Positions 1 to 12,027 of a stretch of DNA of 64,000 nucleotides are shown piece after piece. The position numbers and the translations under genes are program-made. Position 1 is the stretch's first letter. Every line of letters begins with the position of its first letter. Below the pieces are notes generated by a model. That model was not told the DNA's origin. It did not search any database and was given only the letters and a program-made list of their open reading frames with translations. Origin of the DNA: Alligator mississippiensis (lineage: Eukaryota; Chordata; Crocodylia; Alligatoridae); assembly GCF_030867095.1 (NCBI RefSeq), contig NC_081826.1:42076001-42140000 (forward strand), read 5' to 3'.

Positions 1-183
1 TGGGTGGGATGGTATTTAGCTTTTATGATAACTGCAGATTTTTTTTCTCTAATTATTTTCGGCTGGGTTGCACGTTAAATGTTAAAACATCTGTCTATTT
101 GCAAGTTATCACTGAGGAATTTGAGCAGCTAGATGGAGGCAATAAAATTATTGTCGCTGCAATTTATTTTTTCTCTTTCTTAG

Positions 184-331
184 AGTGGCTTACTTAAAAT
201 CAAAAAAATTTGATAAGGAATTAATTGCACGAATGGTCTCGAGAGCTCCATTTTTGCTGATGTTTTCTGTGGAAAGATTAGATAACAGATTGGGTTTCTT
301 CCAAAAAGAACTTGGATTAAGTGTACAGAAA
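184..331 (+). CDS. MTERF3: MTERF3 internal coding exon
   Basis: The acceptor is a pyrimidine-rich TTCTCTTTCTTAG and the donor is GTAAGTAAG. The first base completes a codon from the exon upstream; 49 full codons follow, beginning [18 protein letters not shown] and including [20 protein letters not shown], an mTERF helical repeat. It ends in phase 0. Confidence 0.94.
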
Positions 332-3300
332 GTAAGTAAGATACGTCGACATGTTGAAGTATTTTGTTAGTGAAAGTAGGATGATCCTGAAACGTTTGAC
401 TAACCTAATATATCTTATTTCATTAGTCTATAAAGGTGCATATTTATGCTGCCTTCTGACTGACATCAGACTAACATAGCTAACTACTTCTCTCTAACCT
501 AAAAATGCTTGTGCAGTATTACATGAAGTATTACAAAGGTTACAGTCACCTACTGCAGAAGGCTAGCAAGGACCTCTGATGTTGTAGGTGTCCCATCTTT
601 TCAAAATGTTGCAATGTAATTAAGTCGTCGGTTGGCAAGTCTACACATGAGCTTTTATGCACAGTAGCCTATTGTATTGCACATCAAAGTTTCATGTCCA
701 AAACAGTGCTAATATGCTAATGAACAGTAGAATTAGTCTATTGTGCATTAACTGTCACTAAAAAGGCATTTGCTTTTGCTCCTGTGCACTAGGGCAGCCT
801 AATGCACTTTTATGTAGTACCTCATATAGAGGTACTCGACTTAATGTGCAGTAGCAAAAGTGCATTAATGAATGTGTAGATGAGCGCAATGATAGGTATA
901 TCATGGTGTTAAGTGTCATACCAGCATATGCTCCTGGCTGTCTGCTGAGTCCAGTAATCTATTGGCAGTACAGTACATGATCACATAGGAGATCAGGTGC
1001 CTGGTTTTGTGGTCTTCAAGGCATTGGCAATTGATTCAGTCTTCTGAAAGATGGGTTAGTTGTTTCATTCAAACATCATTCCTTAATTATCATGTTCCAG
1101 AAAGTCCTGTGTTATTTTGCCAAAAAGATAACATTTGGCAATTGGGCTTTGACATTGGAGAGAAGAAAGGAGAAATATTCAAACACTACAAAACCACACG
1201 TTTTTCAGACTGATGGTAAATCCTTATGTCAGCCTAATAACAGAATGGAATCAGGATGTACTGCCAATGCTCTTTTTCTCAAGGTATGGACAAAGAATCA
1301 AATTGTGATGAGTGAATGTGGGGTGGGGACTTTCTGCAAAGCAGTTGAGGTGTAGTAACTGTCTGTCTGCCCTTTCTTGCCCCCCATGGTGAGCAAAAGC
1401 TAAACTAAAATACTTTAGCCATATTTGTTCAAGGCAAAGTTGCCTTTACATTGGGCTAGGAGCCAGGCAGATTCCCAGTTACATTGGAGCAAGTGTTCTG
1501 TAGAAATTCCCTATCCATTGCTAACTTTCTGAAGTTGGATCACTGTTCCATGCCTTTAGGCTGATGTGGAGGGGTAAAGTATATTAGTCGATAAGTCCTG
1601 TACAGGTACCAGCACCTGAAGATTTCAAAACTTATTGGCTACAAAAGAACAAATACTAAGAACTGAGAGAGGATTGGTGGTTCAACCTGCTATTAGTCTT
1701 TAGGTGTCTCTGCAGTTTCACCATGTGTCTAGAACCTAGCCTGTTTCAAATAGGGAATGGTGAAATTTGACTCCAGCTTTTGTACTTCTGTCTATTCTGC
1801 GTTCTTCTGTTTGAAATGTGAGAGTACAGAAGTAAAAATGTGAACAAAAGGCATGTAATTGACTTCCATGAGTGGATTTCTAAGCTGTTTTTTTATGAAC
1901 AATAATTATTTCCATTTTTAAATTGTAGACCAGGAATCTAGTAAGTCGTCTTCCAAGGCTACTGACTGGAAGTTTGGAGCCGGTAAAAGAAAACCTAGCG
2001 GTAAGTTGATCGTTAAATACCAGGGATGCTCACCTCTGGCCTGCAGGTCAGATCTGGCCCCAAGCACCATGTAATCCAACCCCTGGGTCTGTGGGGAGCC
2101 TTTTGGGCTGTGGCCTTGCATGCTAAATGGGGTGTGTAGAATAGGCGAGGGCCTGATTCCAGGGCATGGGGGTGTGCAGAGTGGAGCAAAGCCAGACCCT
2201 GGAGTTATGAGGGCAATGCAGGGCCCTGAACATAGTGGTGCAGGGCCAATCTCATCTGACCCACAAGACCAAAAGGTTGAGTGCCACTATTGTATACCCA
2301 TCCAGTTTAAAAACAAGCAAAATTTGAAATCCCTTAGAAGGGGGTAGAAGGAAATATATTAAATAGCTTCATACATAAAAAAACCATTATTTTGCTGGTT
2401 AGCATTCAAGTTTCACAGCAAACATGTAACTGCACCTTGTTTTGTCTTTTAAAATTTTAACCCCAAAGGGGATTCTCTAGGCTTCTTCCTGTCCTCACTA
2501 TCCAAGTCAAATTCTGCTGGGATTTGCTGTCATTTTAATTATTGTATTTTTGCCAGCTTGGGTTGTCTCTGATGATTTAGGAGGAAGAAATGTGCAGCTG
2601 ACTATCTTCTCATGGCAGGTTGTTGGTCTGCCAAATGTAGTTTTGACCTGTTGTCTGATAGCAGATGTTTGTTGTTAACACCTATTGGATAAATAATGTT
2701 CAATCCTGAAGTAGGATGTCTTATTCCTTTGAAAATATAACCGTGTATTGCTTTAATCATTGTGTTATCAAACCAGGTAGATCAACATTCTGTTGCAGGG
2801 TAACTCAGTTTGAAAAATCCCATTGCCATATAATCCATAATGTGAATAAAAGTATATAGCTTTCAGACAGAATGTCTGTTCTTAAACCATTAACCACTGG
2901 GAATCTTACAATCTAGAAGGGATGTGGTTAGGGAGGAGGTTTGCAAAGGAGCATATTGTTTCAATTAATAGTATTTTTTCCCTCTTATAAACATTGGGTC
3001 CCTGGCCCGTGGAAGTAATGTGTCACAAGGAATGTTTAAAAGCCCTAAATGACTTTATATCCATCTCTGTCAGAATACTAAACTTCAGTGTGCCGCCCTT
3101 GCTTCTTAGGAGTGCTGTAGGGAAAAAAGCAGTTCATATTAGATTGTCACTAGAAAAATCTAGTGATACTTTGTAGACAACAGTACTCTCAAGATTGGGT
3201 GGTTCAGGGATTGCTAAGAGGATACATTTTTCCTTTCTAGATCAGAACTTCAAATCCAGTATGGGACAAAAAACTGCTTACCTACTAGACAGCTATTAGC

Positions 3301-6300
3301 TGATAGCTATGGAAGACAAATAGTGGTCTTTCCAGTTACTGCAAGTCCACTGTCATTGTTATAAAACAGCTGTCATTTGACACTTTTTTGCAGTTTTGCA
3401 AAACATACAAAACATGAATTAAATAGGCTTTGAGGCAGAACTATCCTTCCCTACAAATAAACTTGTTGAGCTATGATAGCATGTAGATAGTGTGCACTAG
3501 ATAGTGTTTGAAAGCTTTCACTGCCTCTGCTGTGCTTGTATCTGTTTGGATAAATAAAGGCCTGAAGTCTTCAGATCTGTAACCTTATAAAAACTTTAAT
3601 TTTAAAATGTCTTATCTGAAATTAGGTAGGCAGGACTGTTTTGTACATTAGCTGTTTTCCAGTATTAATACAATTTACTGGGGCTTGAAAAAAAACGACT
3701 AATATGGTATGGTACCATATTTCTGTATTGACATGTCTCACGTGGCCATGATATTTTTATTTACTATAAGTGTCATGATTCTTATCCTGTTAGGAAGTGT
3801 CATTTTATGTTTGCCTGCTATAAGGTTGAGGTATAACTACATTTAAATGGATAAGACATGTAAAATACCTGCTGTAACCATAGTACATTTATTAGTAGGT
3901 TTAAGTCAGAATTAAGGTAACTGGTCCACAAGTTGACCTTAAAATTGTTTCCCTACCAGGAAAATGAGGGTTGTGGTACTTGGGTTTTGGGGGGGGTGCG
4001 GAAGAACGGGGAGGGGTTTGGTTGTTTTTTTTACATATATATAAGCATTTTTCCGAGAGCACTGTGTAATATGCAGCCAGAGGAAGAATGCAGCATATTA
4101 TAGTGCCTGCCTGGCAAGTCATCCATTTCTTACAGATTTCAGTGGCATTTACAAGGAACTAATTATTTTTAGCTGCAAAATGGATATGCTTGTCCTTCAG
4201 TGTACCCAGAGGTTAAGTTCAGGTCAGATGCTTGTTCATTTGGCAGCAGGGTATTATGTTTTGTTTATGTGGTTTAGGAATTTATCGGTTCTGACCTGCC
4301 AAGGACTCAAAGGAATCTATTCTGGAAATGTGTGCAGATCAAAGGGTGTTGCAGTCACCTTGGGAGTCATGAGTTTGTATCACAGTAGAAGTGGTTATAT
4401 TGTGCAAAAGGTTTCATTCCTGTGAGCAAATCTGACCACTTCTCTCAACATCTGATTCACCTCTTATCACCTGACACACAAACTTTGGATTACTGGAAGA
4501 AATGCTATGTCCCTGTGTTTCTTATTTTCATCTTTTATGTGAAAAAACACTAATTTGGATGGAGTTAAAGGCATAGAAAGGAGACGGAGTCTCAGATGGT
4601 GGACATAATTAGGACAATTAAAATTGAGAACAGGGCTGGAGATACTCAAATCAGTTGGGATGTATACCTGGCTCTTCTGCAGACTTCCTCTCAAGCAAGT
4701 TTCTTGACATCTTTCTTCATGTGTGAAATTGGAATAATAATTCCCCTACATAACACAAGTATCAAGATCAAACATTAATTTGACCATGAGAATCTGTCTT
4801 TGATTACACTGGGGCGTTCAAATGCAGAAGTAATGTTTGTTGATACTAGGCAACAAATGTTTATATCCTTATTTGGTGAGTGTTGTTGGGGTTCAGCCAT
4901 GTTCTCTAATATAAAGAAACTTAGTCTCTGCCCTCCAGGAGCTGATAGACTAAAATGGGCAGACACCCTACTTTAGATGCAGATAATTGGATGCCCAGGG
5001 ATTGGAAAGTATAAATTACTTGTGCTACTTATTGTTAAAGGATCTAAATCATACACTTTGATAAGAATAACAAATAGATTTTTCTACCTCCATTGTGAAG
5101 ATAAAACTATTTTTTTTCCTCCCCAGGTGTGTCGGATTGAACTAGGTTTTCGACCTAATGAAATTCAACATATCGCCTTTAAAATACCCAAGATTTTAAC
5201 TGCAAACAAAAAGAAATTAACGGAAACATTTGACTATGTCCATAATGTGATGGGCATTCCCCATCACATCCTTACCAACTTCCCTCAGGTGAGATACTTT
5301 TTAAATATTAGTTCAAATGAAAATGCCATTGGCACAGGCAAGTTAATAGTCTTCACTGGGCCAACAGTAAGGTCAGAATTATACAGTTATGTATAGGCTT
5401 TTTCAAGTGTTTTGTGGCAGCTTTGTGTTTTTGCTTAAGCTAGAACAATTTTTATCAGCAATCATGCATCCATGTCCAGTTTGGTGCAGCAACAGGACTA
5501 AAAATTCCAGTTTGGGGGGTCATTCAGGGGCGACGCATAGGAGGTGCACACAGGTGCACATGCACCCCCTGAGCGTGGTGATGCACCCCCTACAGAAAGG
5601 CACCGCTGCTCGCCACCCTGCCACCAGTCTGCAGGCAGTCCGCAATCCCTGCGCTGGCTGCCGCCCTTGTTCGGCGCTCACCTCCACCCCCATCCCTCCC
5701 GCCAACAGCACTGGCAGCGGCTACAGGAGCTCCCCTGCTTACTGCTGCCGGGCTTTTGCTGCCACTGCTGTGCTCCCGCCACCACCGTACACCCCCAGCT
5801 GCCGGGGGCACAAGCTGTTCATGGGTTCATTTAATGCTTTTTTTTTCTCCTCACTCAGTCCAGTGAATAAGTTCTTTTGCTGTAGAAAACAAGTCTTCAC
5901 ATTGATCTCTACTGGCTTGATCCACAACATAGATCAATATCTGTTATGGACCCCTTGTTATTTTCCCTCTCCACTGACTTAAAACTTGATGCCTAAATAT
6001 GAGGAACAGTAGAGTGTTCTTTCTAAATAATTGAAAAACAAAAAAGTATCCCCTTTTATTTACCTTTTAGCTCCTTCTCAAAGTGAAGTACTCACAATGT
6101 GACCTATCAGATGATTGTTGGAGCAGAAATCTACAAAAAAAAATTTTACTGAAGCATTGCATGAATAGTTAAGACACTCGATTTAATATTTTTTCCTCTG
6201 CTGTCTAGTTTAAATATTTTCATAAAATGTACATGTATTACCCTTTAATAAAAGTAAACAATATGTTTGAATAATCTCATGCACTGCTGAAATGTGATCA

Positions 6301-9300
6301 CTGTTGACTGGAAAAGAGAAACTTTTTAAAAGAAAAGTAACGTGCAGTTTATTAACTACAAGGGAAGTAGTGCAGGAAGGAAGGGACTGTAGTCATGTCA
6401 CTTAATCTAATATCTCTATTCTTGAGGAAAAAGTTGTGGGATAGTATGGGATAATTATAAAGAAATCAGGACCAAGCACAGGGAATGTTAAGTAAAAACT
6501 GGGGAGGTGGCCCTCCTTTAGCTCTGCATGTGATTTCCCAATACCCACCCCCCTTTTCCCTCCAGTGCCAAGATCTGGTGTGATCTTTCTCCAAAGCTCA
6601 CCTCTTCATCCTTCTCTGTTCACATTCTATAACACTAAGGCATATGGCCTCACTGTCTGTCTTCCTTGAACTCTGCTGCCTTAGGTGCTGTTCACTTCCT
6701 TTTTCTTGACCTCATGCACTCTTCATGATGGCATTGTCTCTTGTTTTTCTTTAAAGCACATTTTTAGCATTTTATTGCATCTCTCTTCATGGTTCTTTGC
6801 CCTTAAGATGCTCCCAGAACTTTCTGCTCTTGGCTCCATCATCTCCTACTGCCTCAAGACTGAGCAGTGGAAGAGGCAGGCAGAATCTCATCCTTTTAAA
6901 CCTCAGCTCTGGCTTATGAGAAGTCAGGGGGAGAAAAGATAACTTTTAAGAGAACCATCAAATTGTGTGTGTTCCTTGTTGTATAACCACATGATCTTAG
7001 TACGCTTATCCTTATTTTAGTCTCTTACTGTCTTTGTGCTTACTTAGTATCATGTGATATTTAGACCACATTTTTCAGTCAGGGAAGACAAGTATTGGTG
7101 TACTGGGGTGGGCCAGTGGTTAATCTAGTGTGGTATTCTGCTCCTGACAAATGTTCCCCCTTTGGAATCCTTACTATAAGATCTGTAACAGGTTCTGTAT
7201 TATAGGACCCCAGTGGTGGCCTAGGTGCACCTCTGAGATGACTTTCAAGGTGCTCTCACACTTTCAGGGGCACCTGTCAGCTCCAACTCCCTCCCTGACT
7301 TCTGCTGCTTGACCACTGTAAACCAGCTAAGATGTGTCAGGGGCCAGCTCTTTGGCTTATGGTGACTCAGCCTCACTGGTCTCACCCAGACCCTGCCAAT
7401 TCTTAGCAGAAGTAATTTTGCCAGCAAGAAGAATCACACCCTTGTCTGGTTATTGCACTCAGAAAAGATGGATTTCGTTTTCCATAGAATAGGCAAGCCC
7501 ATATGGTCAAATACTCTGGAATTACAGTTAACACTGACAATAAGCAAGTAAAAAGACAGCAAAAAGGATCTATTATAAAAAAACAAACAACAGTCCTAAA
7601 AAATAAGTAACTATATGTTGAGATACAGACTGAAATATAAGACTAAGCAAATGAAAATATCAGAATAACTTATTCTTACCCTGCACCTTAAACTGAAGGA
7701 TGTAATCCCTAGCCAGATTCAGCAGGTTAAAAAGCAGTTTCTGCCTGTGATTCCCATCAGACCCTCCTGCAAAGTTCCCCTTCTGTCCCAGGGAAACTGA
7801 AGACAAGATCATGCTCTTGAGGCAAGTTAGCTACAGTTACTTATCTGGCTACTCACAAGTGTCAGCTCTTGGATTCTTGTGGGGCCAACATTATGTATAT
7901 GCCTTCATGTCCCGTTTCCCTGCCTTTCCCCCCCCCAAGTTCATGTTTGCCAAAACAATAATCTTTCCTCATCTAATTAAGACCAGGAGAGTATGTGCAT
8001 CCTTTCAGACATGGAGACTGTCAATCTTAAAGATGTTGTGTTTTACTTAATTTGCTCCAGCAGTTTGACTAGCCAAGTGGTGTTATTTTTACAGCTTGTT
8101 TTGTATGATGTAAATTCACCATTCTACCAGGGAGCCAAAGCTTCATCCATCATGGACAAGCCATTACTGCCTGTCAGCCACTTATGCTTGGGGTCCTTCC
8201 TAGGAGTTAAAGAAACTCAATTACTTCCTGCTTGAAAGTCATTATCATATTGTGCAATCTGGGGCCTATTGTAACATATAAGAAGTATACAGGTGAGGAG
8301 AGGGGTGCATAGGTGATGGGGGGGGCAGGGCATGCTGGTGCTCCCCCCGATAGCGAGCACTCAGGCTGGTAGCGGGGTATGGAGAGCGCTGCTGTGCTGC
8401 ATGCAGAAATTCCGGTGCTTCTGCTGTCGCCGTGCTGCCGGCATGCTTGGCAAGCCCTCCCCCACTCCCCCACTGATGCCCCCCCAGACTTGGGAGGTAC
8501 CAGTTGCCCATGGAGGGGAGCAAGGAATAGGAGAGGTGGGGGGGGGCAGGCTGCAGGTACACTCTCCCCCCATGCCCTGTGGTTTCAGTTTCATAGTTGG
8601 TAGGGTTGGAAGGGACCTGAGCAGATCATCAAGTCCAACTCCCTGCCATGGCAGGAAAGAGTACTGGGGTCAAACAACCCTGGCAAGGTGTTCATCCAGC
8701 CTCCTTTTAAAGACCCCCAGGGTAGGGTCTCTTGGAAGTTGGTTCCAGATCCTAGCTGCCCTGACTGTGAAGTAGCGCCTCCTGATAGTGAAATAGCATC
8801 TCCCCCACTGTGTTCCCCCTCCCCTGCCAAATGAGCCATTCTGGCCTGGGGAAGGCACCAGCTCAGGCTTCAGCCCGGAGCTGGAACTGGGCTGGTACTC
8901 AAATCTAAGATGAGTGTTTTTTCCACATGTTGATTGGGGAATACACCTCTTTGGATTTGAATAAATACTGTAATTTGTTTTAGAAGCCAAATTGCTCAGT
9001 GAAGCAGAAGGAGTTTTGTCAGAATTCTTTGGTTTTAACCCTGGCTGTTTTAACTCTCGATCTTGTTTTCTGTATAAAGTCCCACCCTGTTTTTGAATCC
9101 TACAGAGCTCTTTCCCTTGATGATATCTTGTATGAGTTCCACAAACATATATATTATATAAAAAATGTTTTCTTTTATTAGTTACATTATCTTTGCCTGT
9201 CAGGTTCATTGCATGTTGTATTGATTTATATATTATAAAAGTGTGTCTGTCCTTCCAGCATTCATTATTTTGTACTGTCATGTCCTCACCCTATTTGTCT

Positions 9301-9779
9301 CCTTTCCACAGTTTTGCCTTGCTGCTAATCATTCTTGTCACTAGCTTTGAACTCCCTTTTATTTTTGCTGTATCCCATTTTATTTTCTAGACCATTTCAG
9401 CTTAAAAGGTATAGTATTAATTTGTAAAGAGTGCTATGCTAGTATATGTGGGGGAGGTAAACAATGCAAAACTCACCATTCCTAGCTTTGTCTTCCCTAC
9501 GTACAAAACTCTTCAGTGTTACATGTATTTTCTAGTCTTGTGCCTATAAAATTCAGCATCTCTCTTTCTTTTTTCTTTTCATAGGTTTTCAATTCAAGTC
9601 TCTTAAAAGTCAAAGAGAGGCACATGTTTCTTACATTCTTGGGAAGAGCCCAGTATGACCCAAAACAGCCCAGCTACATCTCTCTAGATAAACTAGTATC
9701 TGTGCCCAATGAGGTGTTTTGTACAGAGATTGCCAAAGCCTCAGTACAGGATTTCATGAAATTCTTAAAAACACTTTAA
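184..9779 (+). CDS. MTERF3: MTERF3, last four coding exons (gene enters from the left)
   Basis: Mitochondrial transcription termination factor 3 acts in the mitochondrial matrix, where the family is known to repress mtDNA transcription and to bind 16S rRNA during large-subunit ribosome assembly. Exons at 184-331, 1929-2000, 5127-5288 and 9585-9779 splice in frame with AG acceptors and GT donors and give about 191 C-terminal residues ending in KFLKTL. By memory of the human protein (417 residues) this is a little under half of it. The mTERF repeats show the usual proline at the end of each helix unit: [25 protein letters not shown] and FPQVFN. The conserved C-terminal run [20 protein letters not shown] is also present. 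The 5' exons, start codon and mitochondrial targeting peptide lie outside the window. UQCRB follows on the same strand. Gene identity is recognised from protein similarity and is very likely correct. Confidence 0.95.
332..1928 (+). other. MTERF3 intron
   Basis: This intron is 1.6 kb. Apart from the MITE-like stretch at 631-887 I see AT-rich unique-looking DNA and no coding signal. The 183 bases before the first exon are also intron with nothing recognised. Confidence 0.8.
631..887. mobile_element. MITE-like element, TCTACATG-ended family, copy 1
   Basis: Between GTCTACACATGAG at about 638 and AATGTGTAGATG near 871-882, the sequence repeats TAATGTGCAGTAG / CTATTGTGCATTA motifs in both orientations. 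Two further copies lie at 43080-43326 and 54613-54870, with the same ends and the same inner palindromes. The ends resemble the TCTACA-ended Harbinger-type MITEs of turtles and crocodilians (Chompy-like); that assignment is from memory and unverified. Boundaries are approximate. Confidence 0.55.
1929..2000 (+). CDS. MTERF3: MTERF3 small internal coding exon
   Basis: This 72-nt, 24-codon, phase 0-0 exon reads [20 protein letters not shown] and then ENLA. It is bounded by ATTGTAG and GTAAGTTG. It fills exactly the gap between LSVQK and VCRIELGF in the two neighbouring exons, as in the vertebrate family. A hAT-like repeat begins only 20 bp past its donor. Confidence 0.93.
2001..5126 (+). other. 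MTERF3 intron
   Basis: This is a 3.1-kb intron. A hAT-like element occupies 2021-2289. The rest (2290-5126) is AT-rich with short homopolymers, for example near 3990 and 4024. I see no exon or recognisable repeat in it. Confidence 0.75.
2021..2289. mobile_element. hAT-like non-autonomous element (CAGGGATGCTCA ends)
   Basis: The element starts CAGGGATGCTCACCTCTGGC and ends AGGTTGAGTGCCACTA. The reverse complement of the end, TAGTGGCACTCAACCT, matches the start well enough to form a terminal inverted repeat. The flanking octamers TTAAATAC (2013-2020) and TTGTATAC (2290-2297) agree at 6 of 8 positions, fitting an old hAT target duplication. The start of a related element is seen at 63925, and possible fragments near 13.2, 15.4 and 41.7 kb. 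Confidence 0.6.
5127..5288 (+). CDS. MTERF3: MTERF3 internal coding exon
   Basis: This exon has 54 codons in phase 0-0, from [18 protein letters not shown] to [10 protein letters not shown]. The acceptor is TTTTTTTCCTCCCCAG and the donor is GTGAGA. It carries two mTERF units with their terminal prolines (KIPKILTAN and NFPQ). Confidence 0.95.
5525..5823. mobile_element. hAT-like non-autonomous element (CAGGGGCGAYGC family), copy 1
   Basis: This GC-rich element starts CAGGGGCGACGCATAGG and ends GCTGTTCATG. The flanking octamers GGGTCATT (5517-5524) and GGTTCATT (5824-5831) match at 7 of 8. A second copy with the same ends is at 34020-34360. Both have GTGCACACAGGTG near the left end and CAGCTGC plus TGTTCATG near the right end. 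The 8-bp duplication and CAGGG start indicate hAT. It has no transposase. Confidence 0.65.
8300..8570. repeat. GC-rich repeat, possibly related to the CAGGGGCG family
   Basis: An AGGGGTGCATAGG-like start is followed by a GC- and CTG-rich body resembling, at low identity, the elements at 5525 and 34020. No clear ends or target duplication were found. It sits directly next to a CR1 3' end. Confidence 0.3.
8590..8800 (-). mobile_element. CR1 LINE 3' end, 5'-truncated
   Basis: On the minus strand the sequence encodes the CR1 C-terminus ([15 protein letters not shown], then [13 protein letters not shown]) and ends in the CR1 3' stretch seen here as GGTTGGAAGGGACCT. Only about 200 bp remain. A short local duplication of GTGAARTAGC occurs near 8770-8795. 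Confidence 0.85.
9585..9779 (+). CDS. MTERF3: MTERF3 terminal coding exon
   Basis: The acceptor is TTTTCTTTTCATAG. The exon has 64 codons plus a TAA stop, starting [20 protein letters not shown] and ending [12 protein letters not shown]. The whole stretch is alignable by eye to the human C-terminus. The 3' UTR is short. Confidence 0.95.
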   Translation, partial: VFNSSLLKVKERHMFLTFLGRAQYDPKQPSYISLDKLVSVPNEVFCTEIAKASVQDFMKFLKTL

Positions 9780-9815
9780 TTAGTAACACATGTAAAAATG
9801 AATAGAATCATGTAA

Positions 9816-9821
9816 AATAAA
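9816..9821 (+). terminator. MTERF3 poly(A) signal AATAAA
   Basis: This is a canonical hexamer 37 bases after the MTERF3 stop, followed at once by TTTGTTTTGG and an A run. It is the only AATAAA near the end of the gene. The cleavage site itself cannot be read from DNA. Confidence 0.7.
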
Positions 9822-9835
9822 TTTGTTTTGGAAAA

Positions 9836-11071
9836 AAAAACTGCTCCCTTTTTCAGTCTCTCGGCTGTTCACTTATTGTTTTAAAAGTTATTGCTTATCA
9901 AATAACTACAGTGCATAAGAAAAAAGACAACTCCAGACTGAAGTGGAAAAGGGCTTAAGCGCATTCAGTAAGTTATTGATATAAATCTTGTAATGAAATC
10001 ATAACGTATCTATGATGGATGAAGCAGTCAACTGAGAACATAGAAACTTCTAAAGCAGCAGTTACCATGGTGTTATTCATGGACTGCACCATACTGTTTT
10101 TCATGGGTGCCCTGGGCACCTCCAACCTTGTCAATTTGAAGTTTGATGAGAAAGCATAGTCACATACAAGAAATGTTGAGGACTGATAGGCCAGAAAGGT
10201 GGGAATCATTTTGTAAAGCATGATAAAATGGAATCTCTTCTATTCCTCTTTCCTCACAACAACATATTTCAATAGACTGTGAGATGAAAAACTTGATTTG
10301 TCTGGAAAAACACAGCTGTACCTTTTGGAACAAGACTGAAAACTCAGACTGCAAGATCTGGAGAACCAATCAGTGAACAGACATGACTCCCACTAAAGGG
10401 TTTTTCAACATCTTATAAAATTAGCTGACCAGATACAAAATGCTGTTAGGTGCACAAAGTTAATTGAAAAGAAGAGTAGCATATTTTCCTAATCTTCAAT
10501 TATAGTGATGTTGGATATTATAATACCAATAGGCAACATTCAGATAGTTAAATTGACTGCACTCAGTTAACTCAGAATTAGGAACACTTCATTATCTGCT
10601 ACAAAGACAAGTTGAATGAAGGGTATTAAGGCTGAAGAGTATTAAGTCTCTTATCCCCACTTACGTTCTATCCCTCTTCTGTTCCATCCCCACCACCCTC
10701 TCTTCCCCAAAAATGTGAAAATAAAGTTGGAAAAGCAAGCACTTCTAGTCACATGTAATGGAATAACACTGAAGAAATGTCAGAGGAATGTAAATTGTAG
10801 TCTATCTGTAGACTATTAACGTGATATTTGTGAAATTCATCTTGAATAAAAATTATTTTTAAATGAGACAGAAGGTAGGGCAGAATGCCATCTTACAAAG
10901 ACAGTGTTAATGAAATGGGAGGTCATCGTAAACATAAATATTTCCATGCTGTCTCGACTGTTGGTGTGCTCTTACATGGCCATCAGTTGATAACAAATAT
11001 TTCTACCTGATAATGGTGAAAAGGCACTGGCCAGGAGGGATCCCCCACCTCCCACTAGAAACACCCATCTT
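9836..11071. other. Intergenic, nothing recognised
   Basis: This is AT-rich DNA between the MTERF3 poly(A) region and the LTR. I see no ORF with family similarity and no clear repeat. Confidence 0.6.
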
Positions 11072-11076
11072 CCTTC

Positions 11077-12022
11077 TGTCACAACCCAAAGTTGTAGTTT
11101 TTGTTTGTGTGTGCTTCGGCACCGCTAAATTATTGTTCCTGCCTAAATTGTAGCTTTCTTTGCACGGTAGAGTTCTCTGCTGCGGGAGAGAACTCTGGTG
11201 CAATGGGGGATTTCCTGCCAATTTGCAGCTTCTTTGCATGGTGCATTTCTTTTGCATCTCAGAGATGTACGGTGCAAAGGAGTTCCCGCCATTTGTATTC
11301 AGATTCGTGCCACATTATTGACCGGTTCTGAATGTAGGCACACGTGGCGGCTAGCTATTGGCTTGCTAGCCGTACAAAAGGCTCGAGTGGTTTCCGCCCG
11401 AGTCGGAGGACTCCACGAACACCAGGAGGAGGAGACTTCACCCAGTGTGAAGATCTCTAAGCGCTGCGGATCCTCACGGACCCAACGCGTCTCAAGCAGG
11501 CAATAGAGGCTTAATAATCGAACCCACGGAGCTCTAACTACTCCGGAGGGAAAAAGGAAAAAGAACGAACCGCCTCTAGCCTCTCCCCGTCGCCGAGCGC
11601 AATCCCAGACGTATCCCTTTCCTGTAAACCCAATTTTCGAACCCACAGAGCCTTAACAACTCCGGGGGACCAGGGAACCGAACCGAGCCCCTGGAGCTTC
11701 AACAACTCCGTGGGAAAGAATTGCCGAACCCGCGGAGCCTAAACAACTCTGTGGGAAGGAATTTGTCGTAGTCCTCCAGCGAGGATTTAAGCGGAGCTGC
11801 ACCTGGAAAGCTGTCCAGCCTACACCACTACCATCTTTCGGTGTAAATAAATAATCTTTTCAATCAACCACTACGCGTTTGTGATTGATTCTAGCTCGCC
11901 ACCGATTTTCTCCGACCCCGCGTGCCCGGGCTGCTGGCCACAGCCCGCGTGCGCAAAAGACGGGCCGCGGATCGCCCCTCCCAACTTGCACTTGGCGGCG
12001 GGATTGCGGCCCAGCCCGCACA
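11077..12022 (+). mobile_element. Solo LTR of an endogenous retrovirus-like element
   Basis: A stretch of about 946 bp begins TGTCACAAC and ends CCCGCACA (TGT...ACA termini). It is flanked on both sides by CCTTC (11072-11076 and 12023-12027), a 5-bp target duplication. It is CpG-richer than its surroundings and has a poly(A) signal AATAAA at 11846-11851, so it reads U3-R-U5 on the plus strand. No second LTR or internal gene is next to it, so it looks like a solo LTR left by recombination. The identical 5-bp flanks and retained CpGs suggest moderate rather than great age. The family is not identified. Confidence 0.75.
11519..11762 (+). repeat. Degenerate tandem motif inside the LTR
   Basis: Four diverged units, each beginning CGAACCCRCRGAGC or similar and running into TAACAACTCCGKGGGA, start near 11519, 11638, 11679 and 11723. 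Spacing is irregular (about 120, 40 and 44 bp), so this is a motif array and not a clean satellite. Confidence 0.6.
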
Positions 12023-12027
12023 CCTTC

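Larger units (their letters stand above)
5289..9584 (+). other. MTERF3 last intron
   Basis: This 4.3-kb intron holds a hAT-like element (5525-5823), a GC-rich repeat (about 8300-8570) and a CR1 3' end (about 8590-8800). The stretches 5824-8290 and 8800-9584 show nothing I can name. A moderately GC-rich part at 7190-7450 looks repeat-derived but I cannot place it. Confidence 0.7.

Noticed and set aside
5389-5982. 197-codon plus-strand open frame
   Set aside because: It lies over the GC-rich hAT-like element and has skewed composition without domain signal.
8670-9281. 203-codon minus-strand open frame
   Set aside because: Only its last part is CR1 C-terminus; the rest is unrelated low-content sequence with no family signal.
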